From Nautilus pompilius (taxonomy: Eukaryota > Mollusca > Cephalopoda > Nautilida > Nautilidae), in assembly GCA_018389105.1 (NCBI GenBank), contig JACATO010001697.1, positions 144,578 to 208,577 of the forward strand: a stretch of 64,000 nucleotides of DNA. The letters run 5' to 3'. The notes under the pieces are model-generated. The model saw only the letters and a program-made list of their open reading frames with translations. It had not been told where the DNA came from and did not search any database. Within the stretch, counting starts at the first letter, position 1, and each line of letters opens with the position of its first letter. The position numbers were made by a program, and so were the translations under genes. This document shows, one piece after another, positions 1 through 12,449 of the stretch.

Positions 1-1555
1 CAACGGGAAATCGAAAACTGTGCAGGAAGTCGAAGTTACGCTGGGTGGCGTGCGACCCATTAATGGAATAACGTCAACTGAGTCAGCCATGAACTAAGGG
101 CCGAGGAAAGAAGGAAGAAAAACAAACAAGACACGGGTCTGGCAGTCTAGAGCAAATTCACTTTTTGACAGGTCGCTAATTAACTTCTGACCGGAATTTC
201 TCTGCAGCTGTCAGCAGTCAGCAAATCAACTTCTGACCGGTGTTTCACAAGGATGTTTTTCTCTCGGAATTCCAGTGGAGAATTCTCAAAAGGCTCGAGA
301 TGACAATAGCGTCATTTCCGATGTTTTACGTCCCGATGTGCTGACCACTTAATCTGTTAAATTTCTAATTTTCTTTTGCTGGAATAATGTGACATTTTTT
401 TTTTTTTTTTTTATTAACAATAAAATGTTTGAAAGGCTTATAATTTTGAACGCCCCTGTACATGTGCGAACTGACGTGGACCCTGGAAACTCTTGGTATT
501 TTTAGTCTGCACTGTGCGCCGAAATCGACTGGTTCGGTCGCAAAAAGATCGGGACCACCCATATATCGGTCAGGGTGACTGAGAAACACGAAACAGTCGT
601 CCTCGAGGCCCCGTGCTGAACTCCTGCATATGTATATATTCATTCGTGTGATAATTTTAATGAAATAAAATAAATGGAAGAAAAAATGCTGGCCTAAAGA
701 CTGTAATCTACGTGCTAAAGTTGGAGAAGTCTTTTTCTCGATGTTATCCGACGAGTGGACTAATGAGGAAATTTTTACATAAGAAATAAACACAGAAGCG
801 TGACAAGGAAGGTTGTTACCGCTCGTTACGCCTTCTAGAGAGCATCAGCAAATCAAAGATAAGATAATCAGCAAGTAATAGGGCTTCCACGATAAGAGTT
901 CATTATGGCGCACGTTTCTCTATTACACGCTTCATTACGGCTCTTCCCCGGGACGGAGGAGCTATTGATTGGCGCGTTTTTACAAATCAGTCATGTTTCT
1001 GGAAAACTATTAATAATTATGGCAAAGAATGGATTCCTTAATGAATCTGATGGCACGATAATTAGATTTCTTCGGCCCAGTCGATTTTTGAAACCAAACA
1101 TTATTTCGCCCCGCGAGAGATTATGATATTGGCTCGTTATTAAGACGCTGCTGATGATGAGCCGATATTGGTAAGAAGACATCCAGGTTATTACGTACTC
1201 AATTTGCAGAGTGGTTTTCAAGTCAGATCGAAAATCAGCTGCCCCTCTACCCGTTTTCCGATTTGACAATTATCATCGTGTTATTGGTGATTTCAGGTTA
1301 ACATTGCTAAACTGAGATTATCAATCTAGGTTTCGATTTGACTTAGAAGTACAAAAATTTACTTTGAAATAACCCCCCCAAATAATTAATTCTAAATTTT
1401 TCAATACAAGTGGTTAAAAATAAATATAAGTTGCGTAGTTCACCCCTCCGAGAAGCCTAGTATTGATTTATTGATTTCCGCTTTTATTTTCATATTTCCA
1501 AAGTTTTTTGAGAATCTGATCAAACCTGTCTTTCTGAATCATCTCTACTGATGGA
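1..1555. other. Non-coding, mostly unique sequence
   Basis: No coding signal is recognised. A short imperfect tandem duplication shares the 13-mer AACTTCTGACCGG at 182-194 and 228-240, 46 bp apart. A run of 18 T lies at 395-412. The part from about 900 to 1140 is richer in GC and in intact CpG than its surroundings and contains homeodomain-like ATTAATAATTA and ATTGATTGG words, so it might be a regulatory element; that is inference only. Open frames here are short, overlap on both strands and resemble no family I know. Confidence 0.5.
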
Positions 1556-1560
1556 AGGCA

Positions 1561-1563
1561 GTA

Positions 1564-1642
<79 letters not shown>
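1561..1642. repeat. (ATT)n microsatellite
   Basis: About 26 ATT units form an almost perfect tract, broken once by a TATATT slip. The Tyr and Ile runs translated from it are artefacts of the trinucleotide. Confidence 0.97.
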
Positions 1643-3015
1643 ATACTTCATATCTCTAGTTCTCAATTCTAACCAGATCATTTTCAACTCCATTAAACAC
1701 CTCGTCCACCTCTCACTTACTGTTTTCACAACGTTGTTCTTCATTTTTGGTCACCAAACACCCGTTTCTTAACCCTTTGCCCGCTTGTAGGCGCCGGGCA
1801 GTTTCTATTAAACTTTCTCCACATCTGACGGCAGAGCAAAGGCGTCTAGGTTAACAACCGCCTGTGTCACGTGATTAACAGAGTGGGAAGTTTAGAAAAA
1901 CACCGCGTTCGCATTATATACAGTACCACTCAACAGTTTTCTCTATTGTAAGCACGGCCCATCTCTAGGATACATATGGGATATTTATTAAGCATACATG
2001 AGGTATTTAAATGTTTCGTTTTGGGCATTTACACAGGTGTATTTTTACGATTAAATGGAATTTCTAAATATGTCTTCAAATGTCGATACGGATCATTACC
2101 TTTGAAGGTGTTGTTGTAATTTTAAACAAATCTAATGCTTTTATTCCAATAACGGATTTCTTTTGAAATTAAACGCTGTTTTCACGATTAAGGTTTAACA
2201 TATTTACACCTTTGTTTGCTTATATACATCATTTTATCTTGACATATTTCAGCCCTCAACAATGATGCATTTTAAGAAACACGTCTCTGAGTACACATGC
2301 GTGCCGACTGCTTCCGGTTTTAATGCAATTTAGAGTATTCTTGGCGGTTTCTTCACGTGACGATGTCTGGTACTATTATCTGGTATCCTATTATTGACTG
2401 TGCACCAAAATGACTTGTTTACCGCTGCTGTACCAGATTTGCTTGCCTTCCGTAGCACCAAACATCGGCAGGAACTATAGAGTACTGCCACGAATGATAA
2501 GTAGAGCTAATCTCGTTCCGGGAACTCAATTCCGCCGTCCCTGGGCCATCTTCAAATCTGGCGGTTTTAATTTGACAGCGCACGTCAGATTTTGCCTCAA
2601 ACGCGACCACAGCCCAGCTCGCTTTATTAGAACGGTGACAGGTCGTTATTCACGTTTGCTCTGCCACTAATGTTTCCGCCTAATTACAATCTTCCCTCGA
2701 CCTCTTAAGTAATTGGAAGATTCCTTCTTACCAGAATCCGTCTTATTTTAGCAACGCCACAAACATACTTTCTATTGATATTTGCGTTCTTATTCCGTGT
2801 ATTTAGAAGAATCGTCTTTTGCAGTTGTTTTTTTTTTTTTTTAAATTTTCTCTTCAGAGAAACTTGCAAAAGACTTTGGCTGCAATTTTGTTTTAAGAAA
2901 TTAAAAGGATTTTTTTGAGAGTCAAAATGTTAAGTAGAATCGAGTTAGTGCAATTATTTTGCATAAAACGAGAATCGTAACCAGGCAACCGCAATCTAAA
3001 ATAAAACTAAATATT
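1643..3015. other. Non-coding AT-rich spacer
   Basis: No gene, RNA or mobile element is recognised. The segment at 1780-1930 is less AT-rich and carries a perfect E-box CACGTG near 1868. The segment at 2400-2720 has two overlapping opposite-strand open frames of 63-86 codons, neither resembling a known family. A T-run sits at about 2828-2841. Confidence 0.5.
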
Positions 3016-3019
3016 GTCA

Positions 3020-5650
3020 CGTTGGTCGTGTGTTTTTTCAACTTCATTGATTACGTAATTAAACTTTCAGTGATCGGATAGATTAACTATCACTGCTCTC
3101 AGTGAAACTTCAGGAACCATGTAGTTCAACTCTCATTGATCTTGTCATCCTCACATGTAATGATCGTCTAATTGAATAATGAGTGAACTTTTTGGTCACA
3201 TTTTTGGGATCCAGTAGTTAAAAATCAATGATCATCTCGGTGAACTTTTTGTAATTGAGTAATTAAACCATGAATAGTCTTCTAAAACAAGATTCAGTAC
3301 TCATGTATTTCAACTATCAATGATATTCTCAGTCAATCTTGAGTGATCATGTAGTTCAATTACCATTGATCATCTACGTTAAATTTTAGTGATCAACAGA
3401 TGAAACAATCCATGTCATTGTCTCTCCATTTTCAATACAAGTGTAGTTCAACCGTAAAGAAATGTCTAGATAATTTCTAGTGATTTTCTAATCAACTTTC
3501 AGTGATATTCTCGGTCAAATTTTAGTCATCATGAAGTGCATCTGTCAGCGATATTGTCGCTTCACTTCCATCTTTCGTGTAGCTAAATTCAATGATCAAT
3601 TAATTTCTCAGGAAATTTAAAAATTATTATTTAGTTCTACTATCATTGAGCATGGATTTCGACTTAAAAATATCTCGGTCAAATTTCAGGGATCATGGAG
3701 TACAACTATCAATAATATCGTCGCTTAACTATCAAAGAATTTCTCAGACGTTGCTCAGTGATTATGTTCAACTTTCAATAAATAATCTTGCTCAATCTTC
3801 GGGGATCATGTAATCCAGCGTTCAATAATCTCGGTCAAGCTTCAGTGATCGTGTAGTTCAACTATCAGTGATCTTCATGGTTAAGCTTTAATAATAATGC
3901 AGTTCAAATGACAGTGATCTTCTAACTCAAATTTCAATGATAAAGAAGTTCAATTTACATTGATCTTGTCGATCTGCTTTCAGTGATCGAGTAGTTGAAC
4001 TATCGATACATTTATAGATCAATTTTTTACAGATAGATCAGTTTATGTATCAATTATATTATCGCTCCATGGCCATTCTCGTTTATTTAACTATTACTGA
4101 TCTTCTCGATTAACTTTCTGTGATGATGTACATTAACTATCAATGATACCAGTGATGTAGTAGCTAAAATATTAATCATCATCTCAGTCGAATATCAACA
4201 ATATTCTCGTTCAATTTTTAGTGATAATGAAGTTCAATATCAACAATCATCTTGATAAATATCCAGTGATCCTGTAGTACTACTATTAATGATCTTGCTG
4301 CTGCCTTGAAATGATTTGCAGTTCAACTATCAATGATCTTCTTGATCAAAACTGTACAGATCATGTAGTTCAACTATAAATGATCTTGTCAGTCCAATTT
4401 TAGTGATCGTATACTTAAAATTCCCATGCCTCTTTCCTTCTATTTTAAGTAATTATGTAGTAGAACGATCAGTGATATCGGTAAAATTTCAGTGATCCTT
4501 AGATCACATCATTGATTTGATACTTCATCTTACAGCAATCATATAGTTCGCCTATGTAATATCACAGTAATTTTTCAGGGATTATTTACTTCAACCATTG
4601 ATGATCATCTCAGTCAATCTTCAATGATCATGCAGTTGAACGATTATTGATCTTGTAGTTAAACTGTCAATGATCATCTTGGTCAACACTCCTTAAAATG
4701 ATCGACAAGATTTTAAATCACTGATGTTTTCGCTCTTCTTAAAAGATTATGAAACTTAACGATCAATGATTTTCTCACTCAAATTTCAGTTATCGTGGTT
4801 CATCTATCAACAATAATCTCGGTAAACCTTCAGTGATTCTGTAGATCTAATATCAATGATCTCATATTTTATCTTATAGTGACCAAGTAGTTCAACTATT
4901 AATGATGTCTTCTTGTCAATTATTTTTCAGTGATCATGTAATTCAAATGACAATGACCTTGTAAGTTAAATATTAATGATCAAGAAGTTCAATTTATATT
5001 GATCTTGCTACTTTGCTTTCAATAATCTTGATGTTCGAGTATCAAAGATCTTGACCGTCAACTTTCAATTATTGAGTAGTTAAACTATTAATAAACTTCT
5101 AAATAAAATTTTAGTGACTGTGCAGTTCAACTATCAATAATCTTGATGTTCAAATACCAAAGGTCGTGTCTTTCTATATCAAAGATGTTGCAAATTACTG
5201 TTCAGTGGTTGTGAAATTCAAACATCAAAGATTATTCCTTTAACTTCTAATGTTTGTATCCTTGATTTTTAAATGACTGTGTAGTTCATCTTTCTATTAT
5301 CATGTCGTTCAGTTTTGAGTGATCTTTTCCTTTCACTGTTTATTATCGTGTCGTTCTACTTTCATTGTTTATTAAGTTCGACTTTGAATTATCAGGTTGT
5401 TCTACATTCTGTGATCATATTGTTAAACTTTCATTTATGGTGTCTTTCTACTTTCAGTGCTTATATAGTTCAACTTTTAATAATACTTTCGTTCAACTTT
5501 AAATTACATGTTGACAGTGTTCATCTCAACTTTGAATGATCGTGTTGTTCTACTTTCAATGATCATATAGTTTAACTTTCAGTTATTTGTCGTTTTTCTT
5601 TCAGTTTTATGTAGTTCAATTCCCAATGATCGTATCGTTCTATCAGGTTT
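3020..5650. repeat. Decayed tandem array, 23-bp monomer
   Basis: About 2.6 kb is built from diverged 23-bp units of the form TGATCNTGTNGTTCAACTTTCA plus A or G. The 23-bp register is visible directly: four consecutive units starting near 3914 each begin TGAT and are 23 bp long, and again near 5537-5582. Neighbouring monomers often alternate between a GTAGTTCAACTATCAA type and a CTTCTCGGTCAACTTTCAG type, suggesting an older 46-bp dimer. At this size the array would hold roughly 115 monomers. Units are heavily substituted, so this is an old satellite or minisatellite. The 74-codon open frame at 5315-5539 is a product of the repeat. Confidence 0.9.
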
Positions 5651-8130
5651 TCAAAAATAGCTCACAAAGTCTTTTAAGCAAATACGTTTGTTGAAATCAA
5701 AATCCATTAAGCAACATAATGTTGCTAAATGTAATAATCGCATAAACCAGTTTGTAGGTAGTTACTAAGAACATTTCACGAGATTACTGTTGTGCAATAT
5801 TCGTTTTCCAAAATGTTTAGAACTGTCTTTCTGCAATATTCTAAGTTAATATAGTGGTCTTCTTAAACGATTGGTGTCAAAATTAATTACAATCCGTACA
5901 GAATCAAAGGCAAATGACGTCAAAAGAAATGTCAAAAACAGCTTGAGTAATTTCTCCAAATGTCTCCGAGCGCGTCACTTGGTCTGGAGATGCATTAAAC
6001 AAAGGTTATTTATAATTGCTTTTGTAATAAATATATTAAATACCATAAGGCCATCTTTATATGTCATTTAGATGACATTTACTCTCTTTCATGTTTAATA
6101 CCATAGAAATACCGCGTGAAAAGGATCTGTGCCTCTGTATGACAGTCACTAAGATGACTTTTAATACTGCAAAAGAATTTTGAAAATATAAAACTTTTCA
6201 AGGCTCATTTCATTGACGGATCAAATATTTGAAAATTTTAGAGAGTTGCATAATAATGTCGTAACTTTTTCACTTACGCAAAATTAATTGGCTTGATAAC
6301 TAATCACTTTAATTTCCACGTTGTAGCAGTTGATGTTATTGGTTCTTTGCGTTGTGCTCATGGAAATTCTTACAGCGCTGCTATAAACAAGAATAAAACA
6401 ATGAATGCTGTGAAAAAAAAAAATGTCACGAAATATAATTGCTCCTACCGTGTACTATGTTCTGATTTTTAAAGTGTTTAGATAGTGTTTAGTAGTAGAG
6501 AGCTGGGCTAGTTGGTTACTTCGATCGAAGATTAAAGCATATGACATCGATTATTGCTCATCAGTACGTTTAATTAGGAATTAATGGCGCTGTAACAACT
6601 TGCCCCAGCCCCCCTACCAATGATGTTTGTTAATTGTTCAGTTGAAGTCTCAGTAATCTTGGAAGCCACTTTCCTGCATATTTTGTCCGCTACCTATGCC
6701 TTAGATGACAAATGACCATCAATAATGAAATATGCAAGGACTGTTTCAGCAATGTTGGAAGAATTACGTATGAAGAATAAATTCTATTATAAAACAAATA
6801 AAGGGGAGGAATTGTTTGAAGATACTTGCCCAGCATTTTTTACGAGACCTCGCGGCAAACGGAAAGTCATAAATGAAACTTAACGTAAGTTTGTACTTAG
6901 GTTGGACACGTTTCTAAAATTTTGCTTTACATTTATAATACACCCACTTATTAACAAGCTCGGCAATTAAAGCAAAAATACCGGCCCTATTTTATCGTTT
7001 ACCAACCAATATTCGTTTGAGAAGTGCCAACAAGATATGAGCAAATCAACTACTCAGATCTGGACTGTAGTAAGTCTCGAATAGAAATAAAGAAGTAACT
7101 TTTAAAGCACTAGTTGTTTAGTGCTTCTGTTAAAAATCAGAATTTCCCAGTTTATGATTAAATGGCACGTGGTCTTTTGTCCTCTCCCTTCCTCAGGTAA
7201 TCTTTGAATGTCTTGTGTCTCTTCGGGAGAAAATTGGAAAATCACTGTGATTATACAGGTCCGACGCTGTTGCGCCTTGAATGACTGGTCTATTTAATTT
7301 CGTATAGATTACTTTATTAAGTAGTTGGGGGGTTCACTTAATTCTTGTTCCTAGAGGCTCGCTACGGTTTAATATGTAGGCCAGATTTTAAAGAAAGTAA
7401 AAAGCTAAATTAAAAAAAAAAATCCAAACAGGTTTGAACAAACAGCCTTCACACGAGACTCCAAGCTACTGCTTTGTTGAACGTAAAAACGATACTAAAA
7501 AGGCAGAAGCTGCAAGAAAACCATTAGAGACATTAAAAACAAAGCAAACTGTTTCTGCATTCATTGGCGGGGTTTTCCATCAATGTGATAGCGCCTAGAA
7601 GGTTTAGCTCGTTATTTCGTACTGTCTCGCGAAACCACACGATAGAAAGTTTATTTCATCACGATTAATAATGTTCTACAAATAATAAACCTTGAGATTA
7701 ATAGACGGATCTTTAAAGTTAATTCTGTATAGTTTGTGAAAACCGCAGTAAAGATTTTTTAATGTTGAAACAAACAAAGGTAGTTTAATAATGTGAAATC
7801 CGGTTGCCTTTTACTTACGAGGCAAGATTATATAGGATATAACTTATTATCAAATATATATTTTTTTTCTTTTGCGCCGTATTATTGTTCCCTAAATAAC
7901 TCTAGGCATTTCACGTCCGGTTCATATTGGTATTTTTCTATAATTTTCCATACAAATTTTCTTCTTCTGTCTTCATCTTTGTCCATAGTTGTGAACGTTA
8001 CATGCCCAATGTAGTCACGTAAACTCATAGCCGTCGCTAACAAGCATTTCCAATTTTCCGTCTCGTGGAATCTGACGCTTTTGTTTTTAGCGGGAGGGGT
8101 GTAAAGTCTTTACTCTATCTCTTCTGTTTA
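5651..8130. other. Non-coding AT-rich spacer
   Basis: No coding exon, RNA gene or transposon end is recognised. A perfect TGACGTCA palindrome lies at 5925-5932. Homopolymer A and T tracts and short open frames (5871-6071, 7793-8014) have AT-driven composition and no recognisable domain. Confidence 0.5.
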
Positions 8131-8134
8131 ACAG

Positions 8135-8287
8135 GGGAAGGAAGCCGGAAGACCAGAAGGCAACCTAGGCTGATGAGCTGATACAGAAAAGCTAGAGGAA
8201 ACTATGCTATGGGAGGTTCTCCAAAACAAAACGGTCACCAACGAGGACTGGACTCTGCCATGGCGGACAGGTGCGCTAAGCGCTTAG
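8135..8287 (+). pseudogene. LINE reverse-transcriptase C-terminal remnant
   Basis: Reading from 8135 gives GKEAGRPEGNLG, two stops, then LEETMLWEVLQNKTVTNED and WTLPWRTGALSA before a third stop. This follows the layout of the extreme C-terminus of many LINE ORF2 proteins: a basic GRPK-TWRR block, an LxWxxxxxxAxDRxxWR block, then VxALCA. The aligned anchors are GRP, LWEV, a tryptophan-containing block, then WR and an ALSA end. In-frame stops show that it is dead. Only this tail is recognisable and upstream RT domains are not seen. The match is by pattern memory and could be fortuitous. Confidence 0.35.
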
Positions 8288-8290
8288 TCA

Positions 8291-8940
8291 TCTGCCGCAA
8301 TGTACATGTTTTAACCAATATGACGCCATAATTAGCTACTTTAAATTTGTATAAACTTTTTATTTCAAAAAGATTTTAAGTGAAGGAAAAATTAAGACGA
8401 GATAATTGCATAAAGCAAGTAAATTCCATGTAAATACGGCATATAGAGATGATGCTTTTAAATTTGGTTCTCCATGAAAGTTATTAAAGATTTTTCAAAG
8501 ATGCCTCTCTATCAAGTTTCCGACTATGGTTTAAAACCGCTCTTTGCTACTTATGTGAATTTGCTTTAATAACTGAAGTAAAATAATCTGAATATGTTAT
8601 AGTTTAAACAAAACCTTTTTAACGTTGTAATTAACCGAGGAAAATTGCCTCAACAATGGTCCGTGATAGAACTACGAAAATTAATGTGCGCAATAAATTT
8701 GATACAAAGATAAATGGATAAAAACTAAAATAGTCAACAACAATTGTGACGTCACAAGGATATTATACGGAATCAGCCAATCTTTGCCAAAGAATAGGCA
8801 TGTCACGCATTAGTTCATTTATGCCTAAATTTTAAAAATTTATGATAAATTTTCTTAAATATCCTGAGTAAAATTTGTGCGAATTAGTTATCTACCCAGT
8901 ATCTAAATCAATAGTTTAGTTTTATTAGTTAAATATTCCT
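8291..8940. other. Non-coding AT-rich spacer
   Basis: No gene is recognised. A perfect TGACGTCA palindrome is present at 8746-8753. Sequence near 8400-8480 (AAGCAAGTAAA, CATGTAAATA) echoes the tandem unit that starts at 8945, suggesting a diverged outlying copy. Confidence 0.5.
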
Positions 8941-8944
8941 TAAT

Positions 8945-9110
8945 GATGTTCTTTTGGTTCCTTGTGGCAGTCTTTAAAATAAATATCATGTAAATAGCAA
9001 GTAAAGACGGTCTTTCGGTTCTCTGGCATTTTTTAAAAATAAATGTCATCTAAATAGCAAGTAAAGATGTTCATTTAGTTCCCTATTGAAGTCCTCGTAA
9101 AAGAAGCAAA
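8945..9110. repeat. Short tandem repeat, 60-61-bp unit
   Basis: Units begin at 8945 (GATGTTCTTTTGGTTCC), 9006 (GACGGTCTTTCGGTTCT) and 9066 (GATGTTCATTTAGTTCC). Units 1 and 2 both end in AAATAGCAAGTAAA. The third is truncated and more diverged. Confidence 0.85.
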
Positions 9111-9164
9111 GATGATTTTTCTTTCAATGGGAGTCAGTTGAGTAAATAATTTTTATTAAATACA

Positions 9165-9720
9165 AGCTCGCTATTTTCCCCGACGGACTGACTGGAAATT
9201 CTGTAGAGACGGTACACTGCGCGTCGCAGTTTTTATTTCATTTTGCGACTCGAGAAGCCAGCACAAAGGCCACCGACTGAGTAAACACGCTGTTGGCTGC
9301 TGCATTCTCCACCCCAGGCGACACACCCCCCCCCACATTCTCCATGCGCGGAAAACGCTGCCAATCAATCTATGGCAGATAGTTCGCCTTCTTCGGTCAT
9401 TGATTCGGCGCAAATGCCGCCGCAAGTATCTGAGAGGACAGGGCAGGCGGGAAAGTAGATTAGCGATGAAGTGCCGCGTTTTTTTTTTTTGTTCTCTGCA
9501 AATGAAACCAAGTACAACAACACTGGAGCCACCGCGGGCCACCCGGTCTCAGAGAACTTCCCTTTGTCTTTTCTGACACAGGAAATGACGAAGATTTTAT
9601 TTTTTTTTTGCTTTGATTGTCGCCCCTGCCTACATAAATTTCCAGGTCTCTCGACGTACATCTCCGGTCCATATTTAACCAGCTATCTGTTTGCTATATC
9701 CTCAAAGACGAAAGATATTT
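9165..9720. other. GC-richer island, possible regulatory or exon region
   Basis: This stretch is markedly richer in GC and CpG than its flanks. Several mutually overlapping open frames of 70-123 codons occur on both strands; the longest is on the minus strand at 9171-9542. None shows a domain I recognise, and poly-Lys and poly-Phe segments reflect the A and T tracts at 9480-9490 and 9600-9609. I therefore do not call a gene. It could be a conserved non-coding element or an exon of an unknown gene. Confidence 0.3.
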
Positions 9721-10124
9721 GTTAGAGACATTTAAACTCGTTACCGCTAGTTTTAATAATACCTTTTAATACAATTTATGATATGCAGGTCGGCCAATAG
9801 CTAGAATCGTTACAAACGGGCAACAACAGCGGAATCCGTAATAAACCAGAGACATGAAGTATTGATACGGGATATTCCATAAGTCAGACTTTGGTTGTTC
9901 CTGTTTGAGCTAAATGGGTACAAACTACAAATAAAAGTCTTTAATCACCGATTAGCTAAACATTAAATTCTCTTGGTCTTTTTTTTTTAAAATGCTGTTT
10001 TCAACGTAAATAATTGGCTATAAAAAGGGTTAGAAATAACTGGCATTCCTGTTTTTATACGTGGCTCATTTATTTATTATAAACTTAAAGATATAATTTA
10101 AGAAGACGGGACATTTTCTTTTAT

Positions 10125-10126
<2 letters not shown>

Positions 10127-10164
<38 letters not shown>

Positions 10165-10223
10165 TAATAATAATAATAATAATAATGATGATGATGATGA
10201 TGATGATGATGATTATAATAATA

Positions 10224-10254
<31 letters not shown>

Positions 10255-10264
10255 CTAATACTAA

Positions 10265-10307
<43 letters not shown>

Positions 10308-10320
10308 AAGAATAATAATA
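10127..10320. repeat. Compound (AAT)n/(GAT)n microsatellite
   Basis: About 194 bp consists of AAT units with an internal (ATG)n block near 10185-10212 and sparse CTA or AGA variants. Open frames across it (poly-Ile, Leu and Tyr) are artefacts. Confidence 0.97.
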
Positions 10321-10599
10321 GCGAATTATTAATTATGTTTGCATTTGAAAATGAGCATAATCTCACATAACTTTTACTTCATCGAGAAATTAACTGTTCG
10401 CTGTAATTTGGCGTGAGACCCTCCTGCAAAAATAGTTAAATCTCTGACCGAATTTTGTACCACTTCGAGGCTCAGGGTTCATCGACATCCTGGCTTAAAG
10501 AGGCAAAGTTACCAACTTATTACGCCGCCAAAATTTTATTCTTTTTTTTATCGTATCTTACACGCTTTCTACAGTATCCGAGTTAATACTCTACGCTGC

Positions 10600-10745
10600 G
10601 ACTGGAACGATGCGTTCTCACTATCTCAAGATTCGGTAGACAGATGATGCGGGGATTTGAACCAAGAGTCTCCAGTTGCTAATTCACAAGCGCCACCAAA
10701 TGAGCTCAGCTGGCTAATGCGTCATCGCGAGACACCGAAAGCACG
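10600..10745 (-). mobile_element. tRNA-derived SINE-like head
   Basis: On the minus strand, GGTTCAAATCC (about 10650-10660) matches the Pol III B-box GGTTCGANTCC at 10 of 11 positions. About 45-60 bp upstream on that strand is a tRNA-like segment, TAGCCAGCTGAGCTC, where an A-box would sit. A decayed SINE is more likely than a functional tRNA because no acceptor stem or anticodon arm can be folded convincingly. Target-site duplications were not found. Confidence 0.4.
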
Positions 10746-10899
10746 TGTGTACAGTATCCCAGATGTCTTACCAGGCTGCAAGTATCACAAGTGTTGCTCT
10801 AGTGGGGAAGTTTCACAAAGTCTGGCAGATTCGCTGCGAAGAAGGGCGGCCTGGGAATATATTTAACTTTTTTTTTCACAATGCGAGGAGGAAGGTTCT

Positions 10900-11640
10900 T
10901 TAAAAAAAAAAAAAAACAAAAGACGGACAGGCAGTTGGCCGGGCATCGGCGAAAGTCAGGGTGGGCAAAGAACTTGCGGCGGGATGCTTGTTAACAGCCG
11001 CCAAACCCTGCACACCCACTTGGCGGATCAAGCTCGCAGGAAATATCCATGACCCGTTTTTCCTCTTTATTTGCTGTTTTCTTTCGTTCCGTCGGCAGGG
11101 AAGAGATTTTTGAATAGCTCGAGGCGTTACCGAATAGGAAAACCCGTCCGCTCGACAACTCAGCTTTGATTACGGTTGTGGAGGGTCATGACTCGAAGCT
11201 CCACGCCACCGTCAGACAACAATAGGCAGGTTGTCAGGAATTTCCAAAATTATATAAATCCATTATCCCGTCCCGGAGCCCGTACACGGACACAATTTAA
11301 CCCCCGGTGAAAAGCATCTCGAGTGAAACAAGCAACCGGATTATTACAATCCATTTCGCAATTTGGAAATACATACATCGGATCAAGTTTTCTTTGCTCA
11401 TCAGTTTACAGAATATCAGAGGGGCTGGGGAAAAAATGTATCGATCGCGTCTGGCGGAGTGGTCTCTTGTTTCTAGCCTCCGCGGTTCCCCCTTTCTCTT
11501 CCCGGCGGCTGGCGCGCGTGACGGTAGACGGACGATCCTTCGCGAGACACACACAACCATCGAATCGAGGCCGCGAACAGCTCGGCGTCGCGTCCGGACC
11601 TCCTCCTCTCCCTCTACTCTTTTAAAAATCATCCACATTC
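10900..11640. other. GC-richer island without a recognised gene
   Basis: After an A-run at about 10902-10915 the sequence becomes GC- and CpG-rich (for example CGGACGATCCTTCGCGAGAC near 11530). Overlapping open frames occupy 11297-11723 on both strands (100-138 codons), with low-complexity Arg/Ser-rich translations and no recognisable domain. The mirrored frames are typical of stop-poor GC-rich DNA. It is a candidate promoter, UTR or conserved non-coding element. Confidence 0.3.
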
Positions 11641-11723
11641 AGAAATCAAGTTGTGCGCTTTCTTCAATTTTGTTGGTCAAGTTTTCTAAGTTAAGAATGT
11701 GCAAAGCTAAATCGAACAAATAA

Positions 11724-12042
11724 TATTAAAGCCAGATAAATAATTGCCACACATTTTTATTCATCAAAACTTGGATTAAATCATCAAATGCGTCCAGAGA
11801 GCAAACAAAAAGATTCGAACAGCTTGGCCATTTATTTGGTAGAAATAGCGTACTGTTGTTTAAAGGATTCGCAGGGAATATACAGTAGTTTATGATTTGG
11901 CACATAAAAATTACACTGTAATATTCACTCATTTGCATTTCTTGGATATTGTTGATCTGTTTCTATAACGCCTTCGCCTTATGTGTTATTTTTGATAATC
12001 CATTGCGTAGCACAATTTTAGATAGGAAGATTTCCATTAATG
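11724..12042. other. Non-coding AT-rich spacer
   Basis: I see no gene, RNA or element. A 70-codon minus-strand open frame at 11726-11938 resembles no family I know. Confidence 0.5.
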
Positions 12043-12045
12043 AGA

Positions 12046-12112
<67 letters not shown>

Positions 12113-12158
12113 AGAGAGAGAGAGATGACGTCAGTACAGAGAGAGGGGGGTGACTCAG

Positions 12159-12211
<53 letters not shown>

Positions 12212-12322
12212 TGAGAGAGAGAGAAGAGAGAGAGAGAGATGTTGAGCGAGAGAGAGGAGAAGAGAGAGAGAGAAGAGAGAGATGGAGATGTGACGTCAGT
12301 AACAGACGAGAGAGAGGAGAGA
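12043..12322. repeat. Compound (GA)n microsatellite with embedded TGACGTCA inserts
   Basis: About 280 bp is mostly GA dinucleotide. Two non-GA inserts share GATG-TGACGTCA-GTA-ACAGA wording, with perfect TGACGTCA palindromes at 12126-12133 and 12291-12298. They appear to be internal duplicates about 165 bp apart. Open frames on both strands across the tract are repeat artefacts. Confidence 0.95.
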
Positions 12323-12449
12323 ATTTTCGGCGCGTGCTGTTGGAAGGGCTGACAATAGTACTTTTCGACCCGACAAACTCGACTTGGTAAGGAGAGTATA
12401 GTTTCTTCGTTTACTGTATTATGCGGCAAGATAACCGTTTTGGACAACA

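Noticed and set aside
1563..1770. Membrane-protein-like poly-Tyr/Ile frame
   Set aside because: Produced by the (ATT)n microsatellite.
3020..5650. CRISPR-like array (regular repeats of about 23 bp)
   Set aside because: Units are adjacent with no unique spacers and are highly diverged. The context is eukaryotic.
11307..11723. 138-codon plus-strand frame
   Set aside because: Overlapped by open frames in another plus frame and on the minus strand in a stop-poor GC-rich island. No recognisable family.
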